DNA of 64,000 nucleotides. Source: Notamacropus eugenii (taxonomy: Eukaryota > Chordata > Mammalia > Diprotodontia > Macropodidae). Position 1 is the stretch's first letter. Each line of letters starts with the position of its first letter. A program made the translations under genes and the position numbers. The notes under the pieces are model-generated. The model made no database searches and had not been told where the DNA came from. It saw only the letters and a list, made by a program, of their open reading frames with translations. This document shows positions 22,828 to 34,370 of the stretch, piece after piece. The stretch is taken from assembly GCF_028372415.1 (NCBI RefSeq), contig NC_092872.1:279065206-279129205 (forward strand). The letters are read 5' to 3'.

Positions 22828-24144
22828 GTGACTGTCCAGGATTCTCTGTTGGTGTGACATGGCCGCCAGGCACTGCCCTGGTGACAAAAAGCCCAAGTAT
22901 TTCTGACTTCACAGAGAATTTTGTTGTGGACCTGGAATTTGGGTGTGAGGAAAATAATTTTGTACCCAGGTAGCTCAAGGAAAATGTTTTTAAAAAATCA
23001 TGATTTGATGCTGAAAATTTTTACAGAAATTGCTTTAAATTTTATTAGTAATAAGTACTGGCTTATAAATTTGACTTCAGAATAATACTTGAAAACACCA
23101 GAGTAATCAAATTGTCTCCCTAGAATTGGATCCAATTCATTCTAGGAACTCGATTCCTCTGACTTTGCGGACGTCCTCTCATGCTTTAAGCAGGGAGAAT
23201 CATCCTGCTGTAAGTAGGCTTTAATCAGAAAAAACCAGTCAACTGGAATTCTAACTTTGTATGGAAGATACCTTTCTTTTCTCTAATTAAGAGCTGTTAA
23301 AATGTTAAACTTTTATTTTACATCTGATTTAAGAGGACATTCTTGACTGACACAAAATTAGAAAGAAGTGTTATTTGTTATTAGTATCCTAGGGTGTGTT
23401 GATGCTTGGAAATGAATTGCTTTGTGGCCTTTAAAATGTGATGCTAGTTTTCATTAATAATAATAGAGGAAGAGGATGGTCAGAATCAAGTCAGGATCAG
23501 TGTCCTCAATCCTTTGATTAGCTTCTTGCATCTATTCTCTATTTTGCACCTCTCACAAAAGTATTTATCATTGTTATCCTCATCATTAAATTTATTTGAA
23601 ATCCAGGCTTTCTTCTGCTTAGCCTGGCTTCTGCCATTTGAACTAGCATTGGAATTACAGCTCTGTGCTAAGTGCCACAGAAGTGTTTCTCTAAGAATAA
23701 CAATGATGATTTTGATAGTAATCGTGCCAATCATGACTCACATCAAGTGCAGAATTCCCAAGTCCCTGAATTCTGTGATTTTCAGCTGTTTGTGTGCCAG
23801 TGTTTGTCTCCTCTGGTGAAGGGATGCAAAGAGGAAGATACTGGGGAAATGGCAAAGTAAGAGAGATATTAGATCTTACATATTAAAAAAATTTTAATCA
23901 CATTAGAGATGAATTCTTAAGTGAGAAACAGCATTCTGTGAATATTTTGTTAACATTGTTGGTTTGGGTGCAGAAACCCATGATTAATTTAAACCATTCA
24001 TTAAAGTTTTCAGTTTTTAATGACGGAACAAATCAAAAGAAATCCGTCTGGAAGACATGTGAGTACACACCTGTGCACACCCATTCATGTCTCTACCTTC
24101 TCTCCCTGGTGTCTGGCATCTTTCTAGAGGAGAAGTCATGTCTG

Positions 24145-24235
24145 TGAGGTTTAGAGGCCTGGCTCTGATGCCTGACCCAGGGCAAGTCACCTGACCTGTC
24201 AGTGCTCTAGGCAGCTGTCAATCAAGTCTCCATGA
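24145..24235 (+). repeat. MIR-type SINE fragment
   Basis: GAGGCCTGGCTCTGATGCCT, CCCAGGGCAAGTCACCTGAC and TGTCAGTGCTCTAGGC resemble a MIR core. Confidence 0.5.
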
Positions 24236-24378
24236 AGCCAGACTCTAAATGCCAGTAGAGAGGGAAACATCCCTCCTTAGAATGAACTTGCATTCTGATG
24301 AGGGAGCATGTTAAAAGAGGATTGTAGACTTGCCTTCACAGAGGGTATTTTCCCACTGAGTCTTCCCTAATCTAATGA

Positions 24379-24384
24379 AATAAA
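24379..24384 (+). promoter_or_regulatory. Candidate poly(A) signal (proximal)
   Basis: AATAAA about 1.55 kb after the MINPP1 stop codon; the first canonical hexamer downstream. Confidence 0.3.
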
Positions 24385-25039
24385 ATATCTTGTGCTACAT
24401 TCAGACCATGCACATTTTGAAGGACCACTTCAGGTCAATTCCACATCCATTTGATAACTCCTCTGTGCAGTTTTCCTTTCCATGCATTAGCTCAGTTTAC
24501 CTGTGGGAGAATACTACCAGACTTGCATGTGGAACTTCATGAAGTGTGGTGTGCTATATGTGCCTATGAGATCTCTGAGCTCTGCTCCCCACACACATCC
24601 TGGCTCAGGGTACTTCCATCTCTGTCTCTTAGAGCTGTGTGTCTTTCAGAGTGTTCAGGGATAGTGGATGGATGCTCAGGATTTGGGGCAGGGGAGCAGC
24701 CTTGGTCATCGAGAAAGCCTATTATTTGGTGAAGCAGGAATGTTTTTAGTAGCAAGGGCCGAAGCAAAAATGTTTTCTGATATTCTCATTAACTAAACAT
24801 TATGTTGAATATTGGCTTGGGGAGTAAGTGAAGTTAAAGAATTAAAAGTGCTTTCTGCACCCGCTCTTGCATTGACTTTTATGTCCTTGTGGTTAACAGC
24901 ACCTCTTAAAACATGTCCTGATGAGAAGTGGGTTTTTATTTATTTGGGTGCTAACTGCTTTTTTTTTTTAAAATTAGTTTCAGAAGAAAATAATGTATTT
25001 TCAAAGTTTCCAAAGTAAACAATTTATAGAAATACTCAG

Positions 25040-25190
25040 CTAAGTGGTGTAAAGAGCCCTGCACCTCAAGTCAGGAGGCCCTAGGTCTGGGTGCTGGCTC
25101 TGACCCTTGCCTGTGTGACCCTGGACAGGTCACAGCCCTTCTTTGAGCTTCGTTGTGCTCATGTGTTGGGGGGCATTCTACCACCTACCT
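25040..25190 (+). repeat. MIR/MON1-type SINE
   Basis: TGTAAAGAGCCCTGCACCTC, AAGTCAGGAGGCCCTAGGTC, TGTGTGACCCTGGACAGGTC and TTTGAGCTTCGTTGTGCTCA are in canonical order. Confidence 0.7.
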
Positions 25191-25812
25191 CCTCGCATAG
25201 TCGTTACTGGGAAACCCTGTGCAACCTTTCAGGGTTGCTGGTACCCTAATCTTAAATGCTTCCAGGCTGCCAGGGCTTGAAGGCACAGCATTTCCAAGAC
25301 CTATCAAGAAATAGGTCTTGAGGATGACATTTTCAGGTATGATCTGAGATTTTTGTGAAGGATGATGATTATCCAGAATCTTCATGAAAATAATCTGCTT
25401 CATCTGATGTGCCTGCTTTGTAATCAGGAGAAACAATTGAAAATCCAGATGAATTTTGTATTTGCCAGTAAATTTAATCAAGTGGAGAAATGATGAAAGG
25501 GGATATAAACAGAATTTTGTTTTAAAATAACATGGACAACTTTGGATCCAATGGGATTTTATCTGATGGAACTTTTCTAGATCTTCAGATTTTTTGTAAA
25601 ATCCTTGGACCAAGTCTGAAGTTGGGGCTTTACACCATCTTTGACTAGATGGGAGTGTTGGATTGACCTAGTCCCTTTAAAGTGAACTTAGAAGTGCTTA
25701 CTTTAGAGAATGGGTTTAAAAAAATGTAAAATTTTTGTACAAGTTGTTTGACCTGGGGGTCTAGGGGGACAGCCTAGTTAGCATGCTTGCATTCATCAGC
25801 ACTTGAGATATT

Positions 25813-25824
25813 GGGGGGGGGGGG
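25813..25824 (+). repeat. Poly-G run
   Basis: Twelve consecutive G residues, a likely slippage or sequencing hotspot. Confidence 0.9.
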
Positions 25825-26442
25825 CGGTCAGTGAGATGGTAATTGTTATTGAAGCCACCTCATTCTAGGAAACTTGGGAGATTCTTGGCTGTGGTGCTAA
25901 TTTTCCCTCCTGTTGGAAATGACTGAAACTAAAAAATTTTGTGATGAAAATTAATGGTGATAAATAAGAATGATCTCTGGGGTTGTAAGAAGGCATTCCA
26001 TTGCCTCGCTGCATCAGAGTGAACCGAGTAGGATAGTGGGAACTCACCATTGTGTTTTTGGAAATGACATTGGTCCTCTCCATGCCTTTTGGTCATTTGT
26101 CTTCATCTCTGTCTAATATGAGACTTGGAAATGAGCTGGAGTATTGTACAGTGAGTACAGTGTACTGTTTACCAAAAAAAGCAAAGCTTGGGTTTTTTTT
26201 CCATGTTTTATACTTTGAATTTGTTGTGCAGATAATAATAGTTTGATGTTTACTTTGTATTTAAAGCTTTAAGTTTAGCTTTCAAAATAAAATGGAAGTA
26301 TGTATTTTTAGATCAGTTTAGTATGTGGGACTTCGCACAGGCCCAAACTTTACAGACCTGGAAAGTCTAGAGCACTTGCTGTTATTTATATGTGATTTGT
26401 GGTGGTTGAGATTTAAAGCCTTTTATATTGTGTAAGCTTGAA

Positions 26443-26448
26443 AATAAA
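26443..26448 (+). promoter_or_regulatory. Candidate poly(A) signal (distal)
   Basis: AATAAA in GCTTGAAAATAAATGTTTC, followed within 15-30 bp by a T/GT-rich run (CATGTTGG then eight T). The layout of hexamer plus downstream U/GU element is typical of a genuine mRNA end. It would make a 3.6-kb MINPP1 3' UTR. A second hexamer lies upstream at 26286. Confidence 0.45.
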
Positions 26449-26465
26449 TGTTTCATGTTGGACTG

Positions 26466-27110
26466 GTTTTTTTTCCTCATTGGAATTGTTTCCCTTTGTG
26501 TCTTCAGAATTTCATCCTTGCACATCTCCCAGTTCTCCTGGGCAGACTTTCCTTCTAGAATTTTGGTCCATGGGATCCTACCTATCTTCCTGTGAACACT
26601 TTGAAATCAGGAAAAGTGGAAAAATGGGAATTTTTGAGGAGTAGGGAAGAAGCAGCATGTCCTCTCTTTTTTCAGTAAATTAGGAAATCAGTTCCTCTGT
26701 TCAGTGGGAGGGAGTGTTCATGGGTGGGCTGAACCAGTATGATACAAATAACAGTTTTACCTAAATTAATCTATTTATTCAGTGCCATACCAATCATACT
26801 ATCAAAAAGTATTTTATAGATCTAGAAATAGTAATCATTCATCTGGTCAAGAATATCACGGAAATTAATGAAAAAATATTGTGAAGGAAGGTGGCCTAAC
26901 CATACCTGACCTCCAACTGTATTATAAGGCAGTTAATCACCAAAACAATCTGGTCCTTGTGAAGAAAATAAGAGTGGGGGATCAGATTACGTCCTGTTTA
27001 TTATGCAGTAGGTACACCCACCCCATCCACCAAGATAAGGCCAAAACGGGTATAGAATTTCGGTATAAAAGGTGACCTCATAAACAAATTAGGGGAGCAT
27101 GGAATATATC
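26466..27110 (+). mobile_element. L1-containing composite, copy 1 of a pair
   Basis: 26466-26735 is a non-obvious segment. From about 26740 the sequence is L1 ORF2 C-terminal (AATTAATCTATTTATTCAGTG, GCCATACCAATCATACTATC), broken by internal deletions and ending near 27110. The first 485 bp match 29608-30085 in order and content. Confidence 0.75.
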
Positions 27111-27867
27111 TGTTACTTGCCAGCATTTTGCCCCTTACCCCATATATTCTTCTGCATTTCACACACCAGGACAAGCACTCCCAACAATCTCTCAATATCT
27201 GCTTTTGAACATGTACATTCTACTTGATCACACAGATCTAATTTGTGAGTGTGCATCTGTGGATGTCTGGATGTGGGGAGAGGGTCTGCTTACAAGGGCA
27301 TACACTGGTCCTTCCCTTTACAAAAACAAAGTTGAAGGGAGGAAAAGATGGCTACTTCCTTGGACACATGTAGAAGAGAGATAATTGCTATAGTCGTGTT
27401 TTTGGACATTTTAAGTCTGGTTCTATGCTGCTATTGTCATGTTGTGAAACGGGGAATTTAGAAAACATGCATTCCAGTGAATGTGCTTCACCCTGGGCCA
27501 GAGAGTTTTTGTAAATGTGGTTTTTATGACATTTCTGGAATGGTATAAGACAGGGAAAGGTGAGGGGTGAAAATCAGCAAATTTTCTCTGCTTTTAACTT
27601 GGGGTTATTAAGTCTAGCCTCAGCAAAACTGCCAGGTGACGGAAAGAAGAATGTGGCTCCTTGGCCCACAGGGAGGACCTGGGGTTTAGGAGCAGATGCC
27701 ACAGTTCAGGGACGAAAAAAGCTAGATTTGGATCTAGACCCAAAGTTGAAGGCTGCTGACAGAGACAGACATGAGCTATTGGAATAGACCTGAGTGGGGA
27801 CAAAAAGACTTCCAAAAGTATGACATCTTTGCCTCGCTGATGCTTCAAAGCGATTGTTCTCTTTGGT

Positions 27868-28039
27868 AGATCTTTTTTTTCTCTTGGTTTTATTTATTTA
27901 TAGTATTACTTCCGATTTTACGTAAAGACAATTTCAGTTTTGCAAGATTCTGAGTTCCAAATTTTTCTCCCTTTTCTAACTCCTCTCTCCTAAAATGGTA
28001 AGTAATTTGATATAGGTTATACCTGTACAAGATCTTTTT
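27868..28039 (-). mobile_element. Very short L1 3'-end insertion with 10-bp duplication
   Basis: AGATCTTTTT occurs at 27868-27877 and 28030-28039. The 152-bp body is an inverted L1 3' UTR: T-rich start, then TTTTGCAAGATTCTGAGTTC, TTTTCTCCCTTTTCTAAC and TTTGATATAGGTTATACCTG. The duplication is partly T-rich, so it is somewhat weaker evidence. Confidence 0.65.
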
Positions 28040-28063
28040 CTTTTTTTAATGATGAAGATCAAG

Positions 28064-28297
28064 TCAGCTCAGTGGCGCAGTAGATAGAGAGTGAGGCCTC
28101 GAGTGAGAAATGTGACCTCAGACAATTCCAGCCACATGGCCCTGGCCAAGTCACTTAACCTCTGTCCTAGTTTCTTCCATCTGTATAATGGGGATAATAA
28201 TAGCATAGACCTTCCAGAATTGTTGTGAGGATCAAATAAGATCATTGTTAAGCACAGTGCCTGGCCCATAGTAAGCACATAAATGTTATTGTTATTA
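28064..28297 (+). repeat. tRNA-headed CORE-SINE (MAR1/MON1-like)
   Basis: Has an A-box-like TGGCGCAGTAG (28073-28083), then CTCAGACAATTCCAGCCACA, CTGGCCAAGTCACTTAACC, CATCTGTATAATGGGGATAA, TTGTTGTGAGGATCAAATAA and AGTGCCTGGCCCATAGTAAG. A near full-length marsupial tRNA-derived SINE. Confidence 0.8.
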
Positions 28298-28299
28298 AG

Positions 28300-28954
28300 T
28301 CCAGAGGTATGAGACATACAGCCCATGGGCAGCATGTGGCCCACAACACTTTCAAGTGCACCTTGAACCTGATTAAAATATAACTGGGAATTTTTAAAAC
28401 AATAATAAAGTAATTAAAATACAATAAAATATAGGTAATACATGGTATCCTAACTCGATATTTGACCCGCAGGGATCCTTAAGTGTTTCAGTGGCTCCTG
28501 TTTCTAGTTGAGCTTGACATCCCTCATCTAGGGAAATGGTGTTAATTTGGCATGACCTGCTCTTTGTAAAACGGTTTGCCCACCATCTTTACTTGTTTCT
28601 TTTTTTTTAAGTTTTATAGATTTTTTTTCTTAACATTACATTTACAGGTTACTCCTACTTTGTGAGAGGCTTCTTGTAACCATCAGGTAAAACTAATAAT
28701 ATAGTGATCATATCTGAAAGCACACACATTTCACATCTGTAGCACCCCTCCCCCCATCTCTGTTTTAAAAAATGAGAAGAAATCCATGCATTCTTCCCCT
28801 TTCATTCCCCCATCCCATTAGGACAAAAAGGAAAGAAAAAAATTCTTGTAACAAGATAAGCCAAATAGATTCCCTTGATACCTAGGTAGAGAGATATAGG
28901 TATGCACACGTATGTAAGTATATGTGTATGACCATCTTTCTAATGATAAATTCT
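28300..28954. other. Unassigned intergenic DNA
   Basis: AT-rich. 28590-28940 contains T-rich and CCCCTCCCCCC tracts loosely resembling an inverted L1 3' UTR, but I could not place it. Confidence 0.3.
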
Positions 28955-29110
28955 AGAAATCTCCCCGCAATTGAAGTTAGGCACACTGTCCTATAGTTAG
29001 GAGAATCCTGACCTTTTTTTGAAAATTGGAACATTTGCCCTTCTCCATCCAGCCTTGTGAGATCTCACCCATTTTCATGTCTTGACCATGGATGAAGATG
29101 GCTCAGCCAA
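28955..29110 (-). mobile_element. CR1/L3-type LINE fragment, antisense
   Basis: The order AATCTCCCCGCAATTGAAGT, AGGCACACTGTCCTATAGTT, GAAAATTGGAACATTTGCCC and CCTTGTGAGATCTCACCC corresponds to the inverted CR1/L3 region just beyond the segment found at 58.5-59.45 kb. Old. Confidence 0.5.
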
Positions 29111-29607
29111 TGGTTCCTTCCATGATGGAAGTTCACATTTACAAAACCCCTCTGGCCCAGGGTGAAGTACTTGCATGACTTAAGTGACTTGAAGTGACAA
29201 GGGAAAGCTAGCCAGGTGCCCTCTTACTTTCTCTTTACTTATCATGAGGATGGGCTGCCTAGTGGTAACTTTTTGTTCTGTTTTTCCCTAGCATAAGGAC
29301 TGCCCTTCATAGAGAAAACCAAAACAGAAATAAGCTGGCTGCTCTCCCTTCTGTTTGTTGGCTTCTGTCTCTCCATCTATTCAATATTCACTCTCAAAAC
29401 CAAACAGCTTTTTGCTGTTACCCTCCCACCTCCTTCAACTCCTGAGCTTTCAGACTCCTGACGCTTTTTACAAGGCTCTGTCACGTCTTCCTGGCCACAC
29501 TCTGTTACCCAGCCTCGCTCCCATCCTCTGTACATTTATTTTTAAAATCTAGGTTGATTAGTTCATTCCCTGTGTATCCATGTTGGTCTCTAGAGAAAAA
29601 AATTTTT

Positions 29608-31318
29608 TTCCTCATTGGAATTGTTTCCTTCTGTGTCTTCAGAGTTTCATCCTTGAGCATCCCTCAGTTCTCCTGGGTAGACTTTCCCTGTAGAATTTTG
29701 GTCCATGGGATCCTACTTATCCTCCTGTAAACACTTTGAGATCAGAGGAAAAGTGGAGAAATTAGAATTTTTAAGGAGTAGGGAAGAAGCAGCATGGCCT
29801 CTCTTTTTTTCCAGTAAATTAGGAAATCAGTTCTGTTCAAAAAGAGGGGGTGCTTATGGGTAGGTTAGAACCAGTATAATACAAATGACAATTCTACCGA
29901 AATTAATCTACTTCTTTAGTGCCATACCAGTCACACTACCAAAAATTATTTTATAGAGCTGGAAAAAATAATAACAGAACAAAAGGTCAAGAATATCAAG
30001 GAAATTAATGACAAAAATGTGAAGGAAGGTAGCCAATCATACCAGATCTCAAATTGTATTATAAAGAAGTAATCATCAGATTACTTCTGGCTAAGATATA
30101 GAGGGGTGGATCGGTAGAACAGAGTAGCTATAGAAGACACAGCAGTATATTACCATAATAATCTGGTGTTTGATAAACCCAAAGATCAAAGCTTTTGAGA
30201 CAAGAATTCACTATTTGACAAAAAGTGCTGGAAAAACTGGAAAGCAGTTTGGCAGCTATTAGGTATAGACCAGCATCTTACACACACTGTCCACCAAGAT
30301 AAGGTCAAAATAGGTCCATGATTTAGACATGTAATAGTTTGACTGTCAGAGCAATGGAGAAAAGAATTTAGCACGAAACGAGACAGAGAGCTTTATGGGC
30401 CAAAAAATGGATAATTTTGATTATATTCAAAAGTTTTTGTATGAAAAAAACCCCAGTATGACCAAGATCAGAAGGAAAGCAGAAAACTGGGGAAACTTAT
30501 AGCAAGGATCTCTGATAAAGGGTTCATTTCTCAACTATATAGAGAACGAAGTCATTTACAAGACTACAAATCATTCCCCAACTGATAAATGGTCAAAGGA
30601 TATGGACATTTTTCAGACAAATCAAAGCTATCTATAGTCATGAAAAAATGTTCTAAGTCACTTTTGATTAGAGAAATGCAAATTAAAACAACTCCGAGGT
30701 GCCACTTCACACCCACCAGATTAGGTGATATGATAGAAAAGGGAAACAATAAATATTGGAGGGGATGTGGGAAAATTGGGACACTAAAGCATTTAGTTGA
30801 TGGAGTTGTGAGCTGATCCAATCATTCTGGGGAGCAATTTGGACCTATGCCCAAAAGGTTGTAAATTGTGCATACCCTTTGACCCAGTGCTAGATCTGTA
30901 TCTCAAAGAGATAAAGGGGGAAAAATGGGAAAAGGACCTATATATTCAAGGGTATTTATAGCAGCTTTTTTTTTGGTGACAAAGAATTGGAATTGAGGGG
31001 ATGCCTATCGATTGGGGAATGGCTGAACAAGTTGTGTGTGATTGTTATGCTATAAGATATGATGAGTGGGATGATATCAGAAAAAACCTGGAAAGACTTA
31101 CATGAACTGATGCAGAGTGAAGTGAGCACAACCAGGAGAACATTATTCACATTAAAAGCAACACTGTACAACGATCAGTTGTGAGTGACTTAGCGATTCT
31201 CAGCAATACAAAGATCCAAGATAATCAAAGGACTCATGATGAAAAAATGCAACTTATATCCAGAGAAAGAACTGAGGGAGTCTGAATGCAGACTGAAGCA
31301 TACCTCTCCGACGTGGGG
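29608..31318 (+). mobile_element. 5'-truncated L1 LINE, composite copy 2, 5' part
   Basis: 29608-29870 repeats the non-L1-like head of copy 1. From about 29875 to 31318 it is L1 ORF2 C-terminus and the start of the 3' UTR: AATCATTCCCCAACTGATAA, GGAGCAATTTGGACCTATGC, GAACTGATGCAGAGTGAAGT, AGAACTGAGGGAGTCTGAAT. It stops at 31318 where an RTE-type element interrupts it, and resumes at about 32106. Confidence 0.85.
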
Positions 31319-31836
31319 TTTAGAGGCTAGATTTCTTTCTCAAAGACTGCTGCCTTAAACCCAATTCTCTCTAGATCTCAGGGATTGGACAACAGTTGGT
31401 CCCTGCCCAAGCACTGCTTTAATGGTGATTTTTGGGGGTCCTCCCAACTTAGAGAGAATGTAAATAGTAACTGTTTCTCTTTTGTCCAGCAATCCTGAGG
31501 GTCTTCCCCTCCTAGTTGTTTTTTTTTTTTAATTAAAGGGGCCATCCCTCAATTCACTTCTTAAAGAGGGCTATTCACTGAATGGGCATTACCTCACTCT
31601 AAGTGAGTACCTGAAAAGGCCTTAGTTTAAAAGGGCCAGGGAATCCTACAGTATCCTGGGCCATCTCCAGTTGTCCTGATTGATATCTAGCCACTGGATC
31701 CAGATGGCTCTGGAGGAGAAAGTGCGACTGGTGACCTTGCACAGCCCTCTCTCCCTCAAATCAAAGTCATTTGCAAATCATGTCATCATCACCCTGATGT
31801 CATGGTCCTCTACAAAAACGAAGGACAAACCACCAC
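31319..31836 (+). mobile_element. RTE-type retroposon 3' tail, copy B, inserted in an L1
   Basis: Longest of the three copies. From 31445 it matches copy A: AACTGTTTCTCTTTTGTCC, TTAAAGAGGGCTATTCACTG, AAAGGGCCAGGG, GGCCATCTCCAGTTGTCCTG and TGATGTCATGGTCCTCTACA. 31319-31445 is upstream sequence of the same element or unknown DNA. Confidence 0.65.
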
Positions 31837-32105
31837 CCTTCCTTCCTTCCTTCCTTCCTTCCTTCCTTCCTTCCTTCCTTCCTTCCTTCCTTCTTCCTTC
31901 CTTCTTCCTTCCTTCCTTCCTTCTTCCTTCCTCCCTTCCTTCTTCCTTCCTTCCTTCTTCCTTCCTTCCTTCTTCTTTCCTTCCTTCCTTCCTTCCTTCC
32001 TTCCTTCCTTCCTTCCTTCCTTCCTTCCTTCCTTCTTCTTTCCTTTCTTTCTTCCTTCCTTCCTTCCTTCCTTCCTTCCTTCCTTCCTTCCTTCCTTCTT
32101 TCCTA
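31837..32105 (+). repeat. (CCTT)n / TTCC tetranucleotide array
   Basis: About 265 bp of TTCC units with TTCTTCC, TTTC and CTCCC variants, directly after the RTE tail. Confidence 0.97.
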
Positions 32106-32250
32106 TCTTCCTTTTTTATCTTTTTCCTTTCTTCCACAAAATGACTGATATGGAAATATGTTTTACATGATTGCACATGTATAACCATATCATTGCTTAT
32201 CATATCAGGAGAAGGAGGAGAGAAAGGGAGGGAAAAACATTTTTAAAAAG
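32106..32250 (+). mobile_element. L1 3' UTR end (continuation of the interrupted L1)
   Basis: TCCACAAAATGACTGATATG, GAAATATGTTTTACATGATT, GCACATGTATAACCATATCA and a GGGAGGGAAAAAC stretch are the L1 3' end expected after 31318. Confidence 0.75.
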
Positions 32251-33865
32251 ATACATGCTGGAAATAAAGGAAAGGTAGGGAGCAAGAGGTGGTATAGGAG
32301 GTTTGAAGATTGAGAAGTTTTAGAATAGCTGCTTTGGACAGTCATTTACGGCAGAGTTCTGAAGTGAAGAGGGCTCACTGAGATTTATAGTGAGCTCATT
32401 CAGTGCATCTGAATCACATTCTCTAGCAATATTCCCCCAGAGATGAGCAGGAATGATAAAGTTAGATTGTGGGGATAACCCAGGCTAGGGGTTTGGCAAG
32501 ATGTTGGCATTGACATAAAGGGTAAGGGGTCCACAGGGAGCTGATAGTGTGTAACTAAACTACCTAACCATAGGGTTAAGATCTCCTTCTGGCTTTTGTG
32601 GGAGAAGGACATAAGCCAAAGAGGAAAGAGAACAAAGTCACACAGGTGGTAACTTGAAGAGGTTAGGCCTAACAGAGTAGGTGAAGGTTGAATTTAGAGA
32701 GAAGATATTTGACAAAATTTGGCATAGATTGAGAAAATTTTGAAGAAGGGTTGGATATAGACCCCTGGTGCAAGAAGAAATCTGCTGCCATGTTGAAGGA
32801 GGGGCAGAGAAAAGGACAATTTGGAAGATTGACGGGATTAGGGAGAAGAACCTAAGGAGACTTGCCAAAGGGAGGGTGCTTGGCCAGACAAGGCAAGGTA
32901 AGGAAGAAAAGGTAAGTGGAACAAATGTCATTAAACAATCCGAAAGAAGGGAAATGAGGGAGACTGGTGCTGAAAGGCAACATTTTGGGAGCTTTTGATA
33001 CAAAGAACAGGAATTTGAATAGGGTTGCCAAATGAATAAGAGATGAAAATTTGCTTTAAAAGTTCTAAGGAGTGCTTACAGTTGAGGTGTTGGTAGGCAG
33101 AAGCGAGGAGAAGCTAAAAATCTCTGCCATTAGGGTGAGTATTGATTTGCATGTATTGTGTAATGTTAGTGTTTCTGCTCTAGCTAGATGACTCATCTGT
33201 TTTCCAAGCATACACTAATCTTCCTTCTGGTGGAGAAGGTAAAGGGATTTGAAAGGACGCCCAGGTTGTTCGGGAGAAGGCAGTGTTCCCAAAGGAAACC
33301 TAAGTGAGGCTTCAGTGGTCACAGATGAAATCTAAGGGCAGGAAAGGGACAACTGGCCCTTGTGAGGGTGGTCGAGAATGGGAGGATATAACACTGAGGG
33401 AGAAGGGAAGGAGCTTGGAAACAGATTTGAGGGGCCTCCAGAAGAAGAAGGGGCCATGTACTCTGAAGAGCAAGAAGCTGCCTGTCCTCTGGAGAGTGAC
33501 CTCTTGGAGTTGCTGGAGCCTCATCCATCCAGGGACAGAGTTCTAGGGGCTGGCAACTCCTCACTCAAGAGATGCCAAGGAAGCTCTCTGCCCACCTGAT
33601 AGCTGTACCAAGGTTGCCTGGGGCCTGTGAGTGCCTGAGATGTAACGGAACCTGCCCAGACATCCAGACAATGCCAGTAGCTCGTCTGGGGATTCACATG
33701 GGTGACAGTGGCTTCTAGAATGAACCCTTGTTTATTGAAAAGATGTGCTTATAAAATGGCAGTCAGCAGTAAATCACTGTGGCTCTCTCATATTCCCCTC
33801 CAAACAACCAAGCAAACATAAAATGGCAAATCCTTGAACAGTAGAATCAGCAGAAAGATGGGTTG
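32251..33865. other. Unassigned intergenic DNA
   Basis: Purine-rich (GA/AGG) sequence with short chance open frames on both strands. It may be old LINE non-coding sequence, but no family motif was recognised. Confidence 0.35.
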
Positions 33866-34370
33866 GTGTGATCTTTTAGCCTGGGAGACTTGGAGAGTTG
33901 GCAAGAAAGGTCTGTCTCACTCGGGTAAAAGGAGAGCACAACCCAGGAAAGGAACCATCCCAGCAAGCCAGCAGCAAGCCCCACTTCAGCAAACCAGTGG
34001 GATATCCTGAGCCCCAGGGTGGTGGAGCAGGCAAGAGCCAACACCAGGACCCCCACAATTCATAGCATAGTCAGGGGAACTGGCAGACTCCACCTTGGTG
34101 CAGTCCCTAGCAGTCAGGTGTCCTGCGGCAGCCAGACCTCCGAGTGCTTCAGCTGCCCTGGTGGGTGTCCAATGGCTGCTGGACTTCCATGAGTGAAGTG
34201 TGGCTTTGGCCAGGCAGGCATCGTCCAGCAGCAGGACATCCAGCTGCTTCAGTGCACCTCAGGGCAAACAGGCATCCTTCAGGGGCCAGACCTCCATGTG
34301 TTCCAGGATAGCCCCGGGGAGACTAAGGCTAAAACTTAATTTCAGACCAGGGTGGAGCAGGGTCGCCAAA
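33866..34370 (+). mobile_element. L1/HAL1 5'-UTR-like fragment
   Basis: GGAGACTTGGAGAGTTGGCA, AGAAAGGTCTGTCTCACTCG and GGTAAAAGGAGAGCACAACC align with the 5' UTR of the L1 at 46970-47040 (AGACAACTTAGAAGGTC, AGAAAGGTCTGTAGCACCTG). The downstream half is GC-richer with repeated CAGACCTCC and GGCAGGCATC motifs. Confidence 0.55.

Larger units (their letters stand above)
22828..26460 (+). other. MINPP1: Probable MINPP1 3' UTR and near-downstream flank
   Basis: No splice or coding evidence follows the TGA. The stretch is AT-rich with relatively few repeats (SINE pieces near 24145-24235 and 25040-25190). No AATAAA occurs in the first 1.5 kb; candidates appear at 24379-24384, 26286-26291 and 26443-26448. 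The true end is not decided by sequence; variants such as ATTAAA at 24842 also exist. Confidence 0.45.

Noticed and set aside
25185..25613. 142-codon minus-strand open frame downstream of MINPP1
   Set aside because: It lies in AT-rich sequence antisense to the probable 3' UTR, has no family motif and no evidence of selection.
28064..28297. Functional tRNA gene
   Set aside because: There is an A-box-like sequence, but the cloverleaf is not intact and the element continues into a SINE core and tail.
31837..32105. CRISPR-like or functional tandem array
   Set aside because: The units are 4 bp without spacers; an ordinary microsatellite in a vertebrate genome.
31680..32203. Long open frames on both strands with Pro-Ser-Phe or Lys-Glu-Gly repeats
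   Set aside because: They are translations of the TTCC tetranucleotide array and are not genes.
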